Translations under genes and position numbers: made by a program
DNA from: Entonaema liquescens
Lineage: Eukaryota > Ascomycota > Sordariomycetes > Xylariales > Xylariaceae
Reading direction: 5' to 3'
DNA: 64,000 nucleotides
NCBI GenBank assembly: GCA_902805475.1
Contig: CADCSX010000005.1
Span: 2,119,501-2,183,500 of the forward strand
Shown here: one piece after another, positions 48,006 to 58,645 of the stretch
How the letters are laid out: every line of letters begins with the position of its first letter
Position numbering within the stretch: position 1 is the stretch's first letter
Notes under the pieces: model-generated
What the model was told of the DNA's origin: nothing
Databases searched by the model: none
What the model saw: only the letters and a program-made list of their open reading frames with translations

Positions 48006-49764
48006 ATGTCTGGCTGGAACGACGGCCCTGCCGGCGAATTTGACTCGGCTGGTCCTCAGAACGGTGGAAGCGGCCGAGCCTGCTTCAACTGCGGCCAGGA
48101 AGGGCAAGTCAAATTATCATACTGAATATACATTAGGTGGCTAATTCCAAATATAGCCACACCAAGGCAGAATGTCCCAATCCTCGTGTCATGAAGTGCC
48201 GACACTGCGATGAGGAGGGCCATGTGATCCGCGATTGTCCCACTGCTCCTGCTCGGGAGTTTACCGGCGAATGCCGGTATTGTAAGAAGCCTGGCCATAT
48301 GGCCAAGGATTGCCCCGACAGGCCCCCCCCAACCTGCAAAAACTGCCAGGAGGAAGGTAAGAAGAAATCAAACCCTACACGTAAATTGAGACAAACTAAA
48401 ATCGGATTTCTACTAGGCCACATGGCTGCCGAGTGCAAGAACCCGCGCAAGATCGACCGCTCGTCTGTTGGCGAGATCTCGGCAGAAGATGCTTGGATGA
48501 AAATTATTCAAGGAGCCAAGGAGAAGGATCTCGACAAGGTCAAGCAAGGCATCAAAGAGTATCTCAATTCTACTCCGGGTATCACCTACGTCAACCTTGA
48601 GCAGGCGTTCCGCTCTCAGCATATCGGCTTGCACCTGATCGCACTGGAGAATCCCTCGCTCCTTGCGACTCATACACACATGGACCTCCAGGGAAATCTT
48701 GATAAGAAGTACCGTGTTCATTACCGCTGGAGTGATAAGCCTTACCGCCCTCGAGAGGCTCAGCAGTGGCCTCAGTCGGCTGCGGAGAACCTCGAGCGTC
48801 TTAAGGATGCCGGCGAAACCGTCGAGCGAGGAGTACCCAAGTGTACTAACTGCAGCGAGCTCGGTCACATTTCTAAGCGATGCCCACAGGAGAAGATGGA
48901 AAAGGAGCGCACTGTTATAAAGTGCTTCAACTGTGATCAGCCGGGTCATCGTGTTCGTGACTGTAAGTCGGGCTAGGCGTATTTTTTTAGGTCTGTCGCT
49001 TTCTAACACGACTTAAGGCCCGGAACCACGCAAGAACAAATTTGGCTGCAGAAACTGCGGGTATGTATACATAAATCCTATCCTAGTGCTCGCCTATCGC
49101 TAACCATAGCCCTGACTATAGCCAAGGCGGTCACATGGCATCAGACTGTAAGTGATTACATTACCAACTCCCTGCCTTTTATTAATCACTATATAGGTCC
49201 GGAACCTCGCAAAGCTGGAGACGATGTTGAGTGCCGCAAGTGTAGCGGAAGTAAGCAGCAATTCTCAACTACTTATGAGCGTTACTAACTCGATGTTTTA
49301 GCCGGCCACTTCGCCAAGGATTGCCCTCAGGCTCAAGAGGGCGGCGGCCGTAGTCGCGCGTGCTTCAATTGCGGCGAGGAAGGCCACAACTCCCGAGACT
49401 GTCCGAACCCCAAGAAGATGCAGTGCCGCAACTGTGACGAGTTCGGACACGTGTCGAAAGAGTGCTCGAAGCCTCGCGATTGTGAGTGAAGTTGGAGTGT
49501 TTGCTTACTTATATTATATTGAATTACACAGCTGACATCCTAAAAGACAGTCGCGTCAAATGCAGCCAGTGTGGCGAGATGGGCCACACTAAAGTCCGAT
49601 GCAAGATGGAGCCCGCTCCTATTGAGGAACCCAGCTTTGATCCGGTTGATGCGGTCGGCAGTGGTGGTAGCGTTAGCCACGGAGACAGCTTTGCAATTGC
49701 CTCAGCCGCGCCGGAAACTGATGCTAACGATAACTGGGGTTCTAATGGTGACGCCGACTGGTGA
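48006..49764 (+). CDS. Protein with eleven CCHC zinc knuckles (Gis2/Byr3-like)
   Basis: The predicted 459-residue nucleic-acid-binding protein has exons 48006-48103, 48157-48356, 48417-48962, 49018-49060, 49122-49147, 49197-49250, 49302-49481 and 49532-49764. Eleven Cx2Cx4Hx4C knuckles are visible (from CFNCGQEGHTKAEC to CSQCGEMGHTKVRC): four, then a spacer of about 130 residues (AEDAWMKIIQGAKEKDLDKV...), then seven. Knuckle proteins such as Gis2/CNBP bind single-stranded RNA or DNA and affect translation; this one is longer. Intron 1 is GC-AG (GCAAGT donor, 48104-48156). Six of seven introns interrupt knuckles, mostly just before the GH or in the last Cys codon. Intron 2 (60 bp) has no in-frame stop, so retention would insert 20 residues in knuckle 4. 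Confidence 0.88.
48104..48156 (+). other. GC-AG intron in the zinc-knuckle gene
   Basis: The donor is GCAAGT, the usual sequence for GC-AG introns. The branch site is GCTAAT and the acceptor ATATAG. Splicing joins CGQEG to HTKAEC and so completes the first CCHC knuckle. Confidence 0.85.
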
Positions 49765-50453
49765 ATGCGACACGGTGATCTAGATTCTTTGAGTTTCAGG
49801 ATCTTGGCTTTTTCGACGCTTTAGTTTACTTTCAATCGTTTGTCAATGTTTATTGACGATGAGCCTGAAGGTCGGTTTCTCATGAAGGCCGTTTGGCCGA
49901 GCATGATAATTGCGAATGAGTTTTACATGGGAACGAATTGCGAGCTTCGCTGCTAGGTTAGGTCCATAATAGGCGGAGGTAATTTGAGCTGCCTAGCAGT
50001 TTTCCGGAGTCTGTTGCACATGAAGGGGACAATTTATCGTATAATCGGGAGCTTAATTAATACATTATGATGCTTTTGCGAAGTCCCAAACGGAACCCCC
50101 TATTTCATTAAGTCCATTGGGTAACCTGGTAATGTAACGCGTGGCGTTTCAGCCACAGTGAAGCACCCTATCAGAAGCTTGATTCTTGATAAACTTGAGT
50201 CCTAATACTATGTAAGCATCAACCCAGTAGCCCACTCGAGCAGCTAGCATTAGGCTGCCCCGCAGCAATCAGGTAGAAGGTAAACAGCCCCTCCATAAAC
50301 AATGCAGTCTTCAAAAGCTCCTGACATAAAGCTAGGTGAATCGAACCTATTCTTTAATTTGGGAATATTCTCATGACGAACACTACTTAAGCAAATCAAG
50401 CAGTTTATGGGAACATTAGAAATACCTAGGAAGTCGTATTATCCATCGCCGGA
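49765..50453. other. Intergenic
   Basis: This is the 3' flank of the zinc-knuckle gene and the promoter of aip1. No gene was recognised. Confidence 0.5.
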
Positions 50454-52418
50454 ATGTCGATAACGATTGAGAAGATCCTCGCTGCTTCTCCTGTAACAGC
50501 TCGAGGGCAACCGACGCAGCTGTCCACCGATGCTAAGGGGGAAAGGATAGCCTACGCTGTATGTACCCTGGAGATCAGCTGGAATGCACAGAATGGAAAC
50601 TAGATCTAACCTTATACCGAATAACTAGTCTGGGAAATCAATATTCGTTCGATCTATCGACGACCCTTCTATCAGTAAACAATACACTGGCCACACAGCC
50701 CAAACGACAGTCGCCAAATTCTCGCCAAGTGGATTCTACGTTGCCAGCGGTGATGCCTCGGGCTCTGTTCGGGTGTGGGATTCTATAGAGGCTGTGAACA
50801 CTAAAGGTACTAACTGCTAGGTTAGGAGTGTGCTGATGGTATGGATATTCGACTAATATGACGTTCTAATTTAGGCGAATATCATATCATCTCTGGTCGC
50901 ATCAATGATATAGCGTGGGATGGAGATTCGCAGCGCATCATTGCGGTCGGCGATGGGCGTGAGCGGTTCGGACACTGCATCACTGCAGACAGCGGCAACA
51001 GCGTTGGCGAGGTATCTGGACATTCTAAGGTCATCAACTCGGTCTCTATAAGGCAGATGAGACCTCTCAGGGCCGCAACGGCGAGCGACGACATGGATAT
51101 GTGCTTCTTGCACGGTGCCCCATTCAAATTTGACTCCAAGTCTACCGGCCTTCATAAGGGGTTCGTCCTGGGCACGGCCTTCTCGCCGGACGGGAACACC
51201 CTTGTTACGGTGGGTGCGGATAAGCGAATCCAACTTTACGACGGGAAAACTGGAGAGCCCACAAAGTCCATTGGCGAGAACGAGCACACGGGAAGTATCT
51301 TCGCCGTTAGTTGGTCAAAAGACTCGAAGAGGTTCGTCACAGCTAGCGCCGATCAGACTGTCAAATTATGGGATGTGGAAGCGGGTCAAGTCACGCAGAC
51401 GTGGAAATTCGGAGACGGTGTCAGCATCCCAGACCAGCAGGTCGGTGTGGTATGGCCACATGGTCGCAGTGACGGCTTGATTATCAGTCTTAGCCTTGGT
51501 GGAGATCTGAACTACCTAGTGGAAGGCAACCCGAAACCGATCAAAGTGGTTCAGGGACACAACAAGAGCATCACAGCTCTAGGAGTTGGCTCAGATGGCA
51601 AAGGTCAAACTCTATGGACTGGAAGCTTTGATGGTCGGGTCTGCAGCTGGAATCTCGGCTCTGGAGCGGCCACCGTTGTAGACGGACAGACTCACACAAA
51701 TCAAGTCACACAATTCACGTCTAGTACCGGACGAGCATACAGTGTTGGATGGGATGATACTCTACGCATAGTTGACGAGTCTGCCAACACCTTCGCTGGC
51801 GAATCACTAAAACTATCCGCACAACCCAAGGGAGTCGCTTCCGCAGACGGACGGGTGTATGTGGCAACCATTAGTGGCGTTGAAATTTACATCAAGGACC
51901 AACTCGCAGGCAAGCTCGAAATCACCGAAGCGCAGCCAACAGCCATCGCCGCCCAAGGCTCTCTAGTAGCAGTCGGCCTAAGCAACAACGCCGTGCGCCT
52001 ATACAAGGCAGACTCGGGGAACAAGCTCACGCAAGCACACGAGGTCAAGAACTCGACCGCACAAATTTCCACCCTGGCGTTCTCGAAGGACGGCTCGCTA
52101 TTGGCCGCGGGTACCTCGGCGGGCAAGATCTACGCGTACCGCACGTCGGGCCTGGAGCTGGCGACGGATCGGTGGTCGGCGCACACGGGGCGCGTGACGA
52201 GCATCGCGTGGAACGAGGCGGGCACGCACGCGGCCAGCGGCGCGCTGGACACCAACGTCTTCGTGTGGAGCCTCGCGAAGCCCGGGTCGCGCGTCAAGGC
52301 GCTGAACGCGCACAAGGACGGGGTTAACGGCGTCGCGTGGGTCCAGGGCGGGACCAAGGTCGCGAGTACGGGTGGAGATGCGGCGATTAAAATCTGGGGT
52401 GTGGAGGGGCTGCAATGA
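50454..52418 (+). CDS. aip1: Actin-interacting protein 1 (WD40 cofilin cofactor)
   Basis: The 608-residue protein has exons 50454-50558, 50629-50806 and 50875-52418. Aip1 works with cofilin to sever and disassemble actin filaments at cortical patches. It should fold as two seven-bladed WD40 propellers. Typical blades are seen at SGSVRVWD, GDGRERFGHCI, DKRIQLYDGKTGE, DQTVKLWDVEAG, GRVCSWNLGSG, DTLRIVD, LDTNVFVWSL and AAIKIWGV. The start MSITIEKILAASPVTARGQPT is typical of fungal Aip1. The last 350 bp are strikingly GC-rich compared with the rest of the gene. Family, length and order all agree. Confidence 0.93.
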
Positions 52419-53032
52419 GAGGTGAGGAGGAGGAGTGGAAATGCGGATGACTTGATGAGGGTATTGATCATGACGATGATGATTATTATGGGAGGAGTAG
52501 GTAGGTAGATATTTGAATGGGGCTCGGAAGTACCTAGGCAGATAGCTCTATGAAAAACTATATACTTCTCAGAGATGGTACACCCTTTGAAGAGTCGTTG
52601 AAGGGCTATTGAATGTATGTGACTCTTGAAGTGTATATGGTTTTGAAGAAGAGCCGGTTTGAGTATTCGATGTTGTATAGAGTTGTTCCTAATCACCTTC
52701 CCTTTATACATGGTATGTTCCACTACGTTAGGTATAACTATACTACTAAAGGGTAGGCGAAAAGGTATACGCATAGTTTAAATAGAGTAACGAAACTTTA
52801 TTAGTCATTGTTGAGTATAGCATAGTATTGAATGAACGCATTTCACATACTAGTCATAGGAATAGTGTGTCCGTACCGTATATAACGAACTACGCAGCAG
52901 AAAATAAACCAGTCGCGAATGGGGTATCTTCATTTTCTCAGTGAACGCCGAAACTAAATAGCTGTTATGACCAATTCGAGGTCAGAGTAGGCACTATTTT
53001 CCCTATAGTGCAGGCAGCCCAGGGCTACAGGA
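52419..53032. other. Convergent intergenic stretch
   Basis: This is the 3' flank of aip1 and alg13. No gene was seen. Confidence 0.5.
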
Positions 53033-53815
53033 TTAAGCCTCGGGCATCAAAGCGCTAATGATATCCCAGAGACCACCGGGCCATTCCGACTCCGGGTCAG
53101 GGTCTGGAGGCCACTGCTTCTTGGGGGCTGTGAGGATGTCTTCGTTGACGATGTCAATTAGTGATCTATTAAGCCAACTATTAGTACGCCCGATATTAAA
53201 TAAAGGAGTTGCAAGAAGGAGATATTAATAGGGGATTTGGTGGGTAGAAAACTTACCCGATTTTGCCCTGAATCAGATGTCCTTGACTCTCCATTTCCTG
53301 GGCAATCTCCGATTGGTGGTTATCCATGAGGGTTGGGTTAGGTACTGCGATCAGTGCTGAGTCGAAATCAAGTGCTTCTAGGATGCTCCCAGAGCCTATG
53401 GAGGAATTGTCGTCAGTATAAAACTAATTAATTTGAACGAGGACCTAGGGTTGCATTCGTTCATATACACAAATCGCAGCCTACCTGCATGAGTAATAAT
53501 CAATCCGCGTTCTCGCTTGACTGTGTCAGTAATGTTGCTAGTACTAGTTTTTTCCATGAATCTCCGAATATCGTCATGGTAAGGGAAACCGTTAATCAGC
53601 AGATCTTCTGGTTCATCGAGATCCGACTCAGGCTCTGCGGATAGGAAGTAATTATAATCAGGCCCGCACTGGATGGTGAGGTGAGTGAAGCCGAGGGACT
53701 TGAGCTTGGCGAGGAATGCTTCCGAGAGCACCTCTTCGATGAGAGGCTTAAAGCTAGCGCTGGCGCCGATGGTCACAAAGGCGTACCTGCGCGGGGGGTC
53801 AACCTGGGATGACAT
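53033..53815 (-). CDS. alg13: Alg13, catalytic subunit of UDP-GlcNAc transferase
   Basis: The 200-residue protein has exons 53815-53485, 53395-53257 and 53165-53033, with introns of 89 and 91 bp. Alg13 docks on membrane-bound Alg14 at the ER and adds the second GlcNAc to the dolichol-linked precursor of N-glycans. Visible motifs are FVTIGASASFKPLI at the N-terminus, IQCGPDYNYF, ITHAGSGSILEAL across the first splice junction and VPNPTLMDNHQSEIA, the UDP-sugar site of GT28-type folds. The usual short C-terminal helix (ESEWPGGLWDIISALM) follows. The N-terminal Gly-rich loop and the length are normal for the family. Confidence 0.93.
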
Positions 53816-54620
53816 GGTTCCTGCAGCGTTGGCGTCGTGCTAGGGGAACTAATGAACGCCTGGTATCTCCTACTTTTGATAACGTTAGCATGGAACATGA
53901 AGATGTTGGGATTTGGGATATGGAATTATTACATAAGGTACTCGAAAGGAGAACAATTCCCTGAGATTCGGTATCTTATCGTAAGGAAACTTGAGGATGA
54001 GGAAGGAAACAATGGGGAATGTTAAAAGGTTGCAGGGAAGGATAGACAGACTAAGTCGCATGAAACGTGGACAGAGAATTCTTTACCAGATTGAGGTGTG
54101 GAACCTTGTGCAGCGCTTTTCCTTGTACAGGTATGCTTAAGTAAGTATGGTGGCGTTCATGTAGAAGTGTGGCAACGACAACTGTGGCTGATTGCTCAGG
54201 AGTGACCCCTATTCCACCCGAGTCCATCTTATAATCACATGTTGTACTGAGAATAAATACTAAATACTATTGATGGGTAGATTATAGATGGTATCTGGGC
54301 TTGGGCCCCAGGTTACGATTGTAGGAATTATCTTATCTACTAACGGAAAATCCACAGGTCGAAACAAGATCAAGACTTTACGGGATGGAATATCAGGCGT
54401 ATCAAAATTTTTTATCACGGGTCCTAAACAGGTAGAAGCTAACCGTAATAAAGCTTAGGGGGAGTCAACGATTAATTTCACGTACGACTAGAGTATCTGC
54501 TGTATCATTGTACACCATCGCAATCCCGCATCCGCGAGGACGCAACGGGTCGATGTAACAGATCTAATCAGTCTCTCCCGCGTCCACTTCCGTGCTAGTT
54601 TCCTAGTCTGGGTTCTCCAG
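53816..54620. other. Intergenic
   Basis: No conserved coding segment was seen. It separates alg13 from the coiled-coil gene. Confidence 0.45.
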
Positions 54621-55085
54621 CTACTTCTCCAAATCTTTGGCCTTCTCGAATAGAGCATTGTAATCCTCGTAGAGTTCTTCAAGCTGCTTGACGAGAGCAT
54701 CGACCTCTTCCTTTCTAGCCTTGTTCTGTTGAGAGAGTGCCTTGAACTCCTTCTTGTCATCCCTAATCTCCTTCTTCAGGACCTCGATGTCTTCTTTTAG
54801 CTGGGCGTTTTTTTCGCGCAGCTTGTCGACTAACTTGTCCATGTTGGTCACCTTTCTCTGAAGTAGTAAATTGTCGTCAGTCAGTTCGGTCTTCCGATCC
54901 ATCAGATTCTCGACGGCTTTTTTGCTCGTCTCAAGCTGGTCGTAGACTCCGCCGTAGATTCTGTGAAGTTCCTTGATCGTTGCCTCTCCATCCCTCCTGG
55001 CTTTGTTAGCGACCTGCAACTCCAAACGCGCCACGCGCAGTTGTCGAGTGAGGTCTCTCAAAGCGGTGTTTCCATTGGTAGACAT
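54621..55085 (-). CDS. Coiled-coil protein of unknown function
   Basis: This 154-residue, single-exon protein is almost entirely predicted coiled coil from about residue 7 (LRDLTRQLRVARLELQVANK) to the end (LVKQLEELYEDYNALFEKAKDLEK). It is rich in Lys, Glu, Leu and Asp in heptad-like spacing and has no Pro after the first turn. It lacks a signal or membrane segment. The ATG at 55085 and the long undisturbed heptads support a real gene, though such sequences match many unrelated coiled coils. I cannot assign a family; it could be species-specific or the remaining piece of a larger coiled-coil gene. Confidence 0.6.
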   Translation of the reverse strand: MSTNGNTALRDLTRQLRVARLELQVANKARRDGEATIKELHRIYGGVYDQLETSKKAVENLMDRKTELTDDNLLLQRKVTNMDKLVDKLREKNAQLKEDIEVLKKEIRDDKKEFKALSQQNKARKEEVDALVKQLEELYEDYNALFEKAKDLEK

Positions 55086-57319
55086 CTTGTGTGAGTACTA
55101 GGCTATATTCTAGTTAGTGAGAATTTTAAAGGAGAATGTAACAACATATGGATCGCGAGCCAAGTTTTGTTCGAGATGAGTAGAGATGTACCCTACGCAG
55201 AAGATAATAATTGTGTAGGATAATTGGGTTATGTTTAAGGGCGATCTTAAATATTATCACTTGCCTGTTCGTAAAAGCTTGGTGGTGGTTAGATCAAGAT
55301 TTTCGTCAAATTTTTTGGTAAGAGCGTAAACTTGCGAGTACGAAATTGTCATGTGCTGTGTTGACAACCCGAAAGAGGAAAATAGAAAAAAGTATCGTAA
55401 GTATAGACACAAAATTTTTGTAGCCTGCTTAAAATCAGGTGCTGTGGGGCTACAAATATTTGTGGTTGTGTTGCCGATAGGAAATATAAAAAGTAGGAGG
55501 AGAAAAATAATTAAGTAAGGGACCTTCGCAGAGAAAAGAGTAGCCTGCAAGTTGATGCTCGCATTGGTAATTAAATTCGTAGCAGCAGAAGCAAATGTCA
55601 GGTGGCAAGTAACATGGGCAGTAACCTGCGTGATATCCAGAAAGGTACTTGCCATTCCTAAGGCTAGTATAATCGCATGCTGACCAAGAGGGATACGGGC
55701 TGGATTCACATTAGGCATATAGATAGTTTTAACTGGGAAATACTCACTTGCCAAAATGGTGCCGCGGTTGATATGTGGTCAAGTTGGTTCAGGGGGACGT
55801 GATCCATATTCACGTGGGGCAAAATTTGAGAACTCGAGCACTATGGTTCGAATCCGAGTTCTCACCAAGCATTGATCAACCTGCTGATGTAGCTCTGGGG
55901 TTAACTGGGACGCTGGTTTTCCAACGGAGTGATCAGCCTACCTCTTGCGGATCGGTCGTAATGGAAGCGATTTAATGTGATTAAAGGAGACCCGTGACTC
56001 GGTAGCAGCCACCATAAGACCACATGCCGCCTTGCTTGGATTTTTTTTTTCCTTAAAAATAGGAAATTGTTGCCTACAGTCCTTAAGTAAAGGTTTCAAT
56101 GGCACATGTTTGGAAATGGTATTCTTCTAGATATTAGACAGTAGACCGGCTCCATTTGGTAATCCAAATGTAAGGTTGCTGTAAAGCGTGACGGTCAGGT
56201 AAAAATAGAGTACACCATATATTTGACCATATGCAGCAGGCAATGATATAAAAGAGAATACTAAATGACAAAAAGAATCCGCAACTAGCGAACTTGACTC
56301 GATATTCTTTATTACCATAATTTAATAAGCTAAAGTACGGATAAGAATAATGAATATAAATAAATCCTTTAGCTAATTATGTTACCAACGAAGTAAACTT
56401 TTCTAACTGGAAGCCCAAGGCAAAATATCAAATTATCAAGGATGCAGATCTCCCGACGTAGCTCACTGTAGTTACTATAAAATTAATTGAGGTACTATAT
56501 AAAATGATCTCTATTTTGTATGAAGAGACAGATTAGATTGCCACCATGCAATGCTAGGTATATGCTTAGGTAGATCTTTTGCACCACCATGTAACTTGTT
56601 GTAGCTCAACTACGTGATACAAGCAGCTAAGTTTATTGAGTTGAAGATGTCGTGAGACATTTGCTTAATATTAATACAGCTTATAATGATGATATATAAG
56701 GTACTTATATTTAATGCCAATATGCCATACCATCGCCCCCCCAATTAAAGAGAGAAACCTTTAATCTATGCTGTAAGCTAAGCTCTCACCAAATGTGCGG
56801 CGCGGGCTATGATGACGGTGGACGGGGTAACTCTGGCACTCAGATTAGGTCGCAAAGTTTCGAGGACTGCCTACTCAACTACCGCATACAAGGACAGTTC
56901 AACCAACTCTAATCATTAGGATTGTAAACGCAATATCAAAACATATCACACATCGGTAACTGAAGCAGTTCCAAGTAAATCATTGGCGTGTGGAAATAAT
57001 CATAGGCGATGGACACGAGTAATACTTAGACAAGATTCACTTAAAACAAAGGAATTGATGATATATTAAAGAGAAGACTTTCTTGTCTTGATCCGATGGG
57101 AGTGCCTAGGACGATATTCCTAAACCGGAGTACAACATTTCTTACCTACCAGTATAACTTTTGTGTCAAGTCCATACACCGTTGGTGCCGTTAAAGCCTG
57201 TTTCGTTCGAGTTCCAAGCTTTGAAAAATAGGTTTGCGCCATAGAAGCTCGAGCTCGTTTGTCCTGAATTAGATTTTTTTTGGAGATTATGGCACGATGA
57301 TGTAGTCTCAGCCCTTTTT
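55086..57319. other. Intergenic, 2.2 kb, A+T-rich
   Basis: Moderately A+T-rich, with several A/T tracts (56041-56060, 57371-57379). A 165-codon frame on the minus strand (55257-55754) is hydrophobic in places but not recognised. A tRNA-like relic lies at 55776-55863. The left edge of the UbiA pseudogene is near 57320. Confidence 0.45.
55776..55863 (+). other. tRNA-like relic with A-box and B-box sequences
   Basis: TGGTCAAGTTGG at 55776-55787 matches the tRNA A box and GGTTCGAATCC at 55845-55855 matches the B box. GAGAACTCG (55828-55836) pairs perfectly with CGAGTTCTC (55855-55863). However, the acceptor and D stems do not pair properly and the A-B distance is long. It may be a decayed tRNA or a tRNA-derived SINE head. 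A functional tRNA is unlikely. Confidence 0.3.
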
Positions 57320-58040
57320 CAAGGCTATATTCTCTGGCTCTTCACTGTCAAGGACCTCAAGACCACGGTTTTTTTTTTAAAAGTACAACACTTGCACTCT
57401 TTGAATGCTTTGTAAAGGGGGGTGGAGTGATCCTGCGTTCAATCCTCCTTGATCGCACACCGCGCATGCTGTTTTGGGCCTAGGTCAACTTGTTAGCTTT
57501 TACAGTCAACAACCAGCGACATCCATATTCCATAATCGAGGATCGCTTAAATAAGCACTGAGGGCCAATCCCAATGGAACGTATCTCCGCAGATAGCGCT
57601 CGCGTACTTGGCTTACTAGCTTATCAGCCTTTGCTTGTAGTTAGTCCGTTGTTAGGTGGCGGAGTAGTGTAGAGCAGTATATCGTCTGTATTACCTAGGC
57701 CTTATCTACAATAACCTTAAAGGCTATGACAGGGGTTTCATTACTTGGCTAGTAATAGTGGCGGCTATCGTATTTACGGCAATCCATCTACAGGATATAT
57801 ACGACTAGGTTGGCGATTCGGCGGCTAGAAGGCGGACACTGTCATTGGTGGTGGGCGATGGCCCTGCACGTTGGTTAATTATTCTTGGCATCATAGCCTA
57901 GAGCCCTACCGGATATGCGCTTACAGGCATACTCTGGACATGGGTAAGCCTACGATCCGTGTTGGTGACGAGTGTTAGCGGCGACAGGGAAACATTCCTC
58001 ATCTACATCTCTTACACCTATTATAGTACCAACCGAATGC
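57320..58040 (+). pseudogene. UbiA-family membrane prenyltransferase/cyclase pseudogene
   Basis: Translated pieces match the fungal UbiA-like family found in terpenoid loci. They are YILWLFTVKDLKTTV (57325 on), VNLLAFTVNNQRHPYSIIEDRLNKH (57480 on), then PIPMERISADSARVLGLLAY, YLGLIYNNLKG, and IHLQDIYD-stop-VGDSAARRRT with VVGDGPARW (57780-57870). A last piece (RSVLVTSVSGDRETFLIY) ends near 58020. The pieces lie in two frames, and in-frame stops replace expected residues: TGA or TAG for conserved Trp, and TAG for Gln in the QDxxDQxGD motif. Those are C-to-T or G-to-A changes, as RIP makes. Part of the middle seems deleted. Active enzymes of this fold transfer or cyclise prenyl groups. The gene is dead. 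Confidence 0.72.
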
Positions 58041-58231
58041 CTCATGCATGCACATCTAATCATTGATATTCTACCCAGCCTTAATGGCAGCATTAAGCAG
58101 CTCCAACAATATGCTGACCCTCTTCCTCCCTGGCCAGCTATTTAATATTTCGTCACCCGTAAGCCCCAGAACAACACAAGTGATGCTTTTTATCTAGAAG
58201 ACAACCTGAACTCGTTATATTCGCTGCCACA

Positions 58232-58645
58232 ATGACTTACTCGATCTTGATCTTCGCCTACCGCAAGCCTGGCACTACCCCAGAGCAATTCAAGGCTTAC
58301 TACGAAGGCTTTCACGTACCATTAATACGTGAGCTCGCTGGCCAACACTTCCCGTTGTCGCATACACGGCGCTACATCCACCGCTCTGAAGGGGCTGCTG
58401 CCAACGGAACCGAGCGAAACCCTACTACACCTGCTACGGTGCTCCTTGGCAGTCAGGCCGATTTCGACTACGACGCGTTTGCTGAGCTGACTTTCGAGGA
58501 CGCCGCTTCGTTCCAGACATTCTTCGGCCTCATGCAACAACCAAACAACGCGGCCAAGATTGCTGCCGACGAAGAGAAATTTATTGATCGCACCAAGATG
58601 CCAGTCGTCATCTTAGGCGATACAACGGTTACCACCAAGGATTGA
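58232..58645 (+). CDS. EthD-domain protein
   Basis: This 137-residue, intronless protein has the dimeric alpha/beta-barrel EthD fold. The beginning MTYSILIFAYRKPGTTPEQFKAYYEGFHVPLI matches the family's start (R-K-x-G-x-T-x-E-x-F, HxxxL). DFDYDAFAELTFEDAASFQTFF covers the second half. Such small proteins act as monooxygenases, decarboxylases or cyclases on aromatic polyketides, or have unknown roles. It stands 190 bp after the UbiA pseudogene and 1 kb before the FAD oxidoreductase, which suggests former membership of a metabolite locus. The gene itself looks intact. Confidence 0.88.
   Translation: MTYSILIFAYRKPGTTPEQFKAYYEGFHVPLIRELAGQHFPLSHTRRYIHRSEGAAANGTERNPTTPATVLLGSQADFDYDAFAELTFEDAASFQTFFGLMQQPNNAAKIAADEEKFIDRTKMPVVILGDTTVTTKD

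Noticed and set aside
55257..55754. 165-codon frame on the minus strand
   Set aside because: No recognised domain; A+T-rich hydrophobic runs can arise by chance in such DNA.
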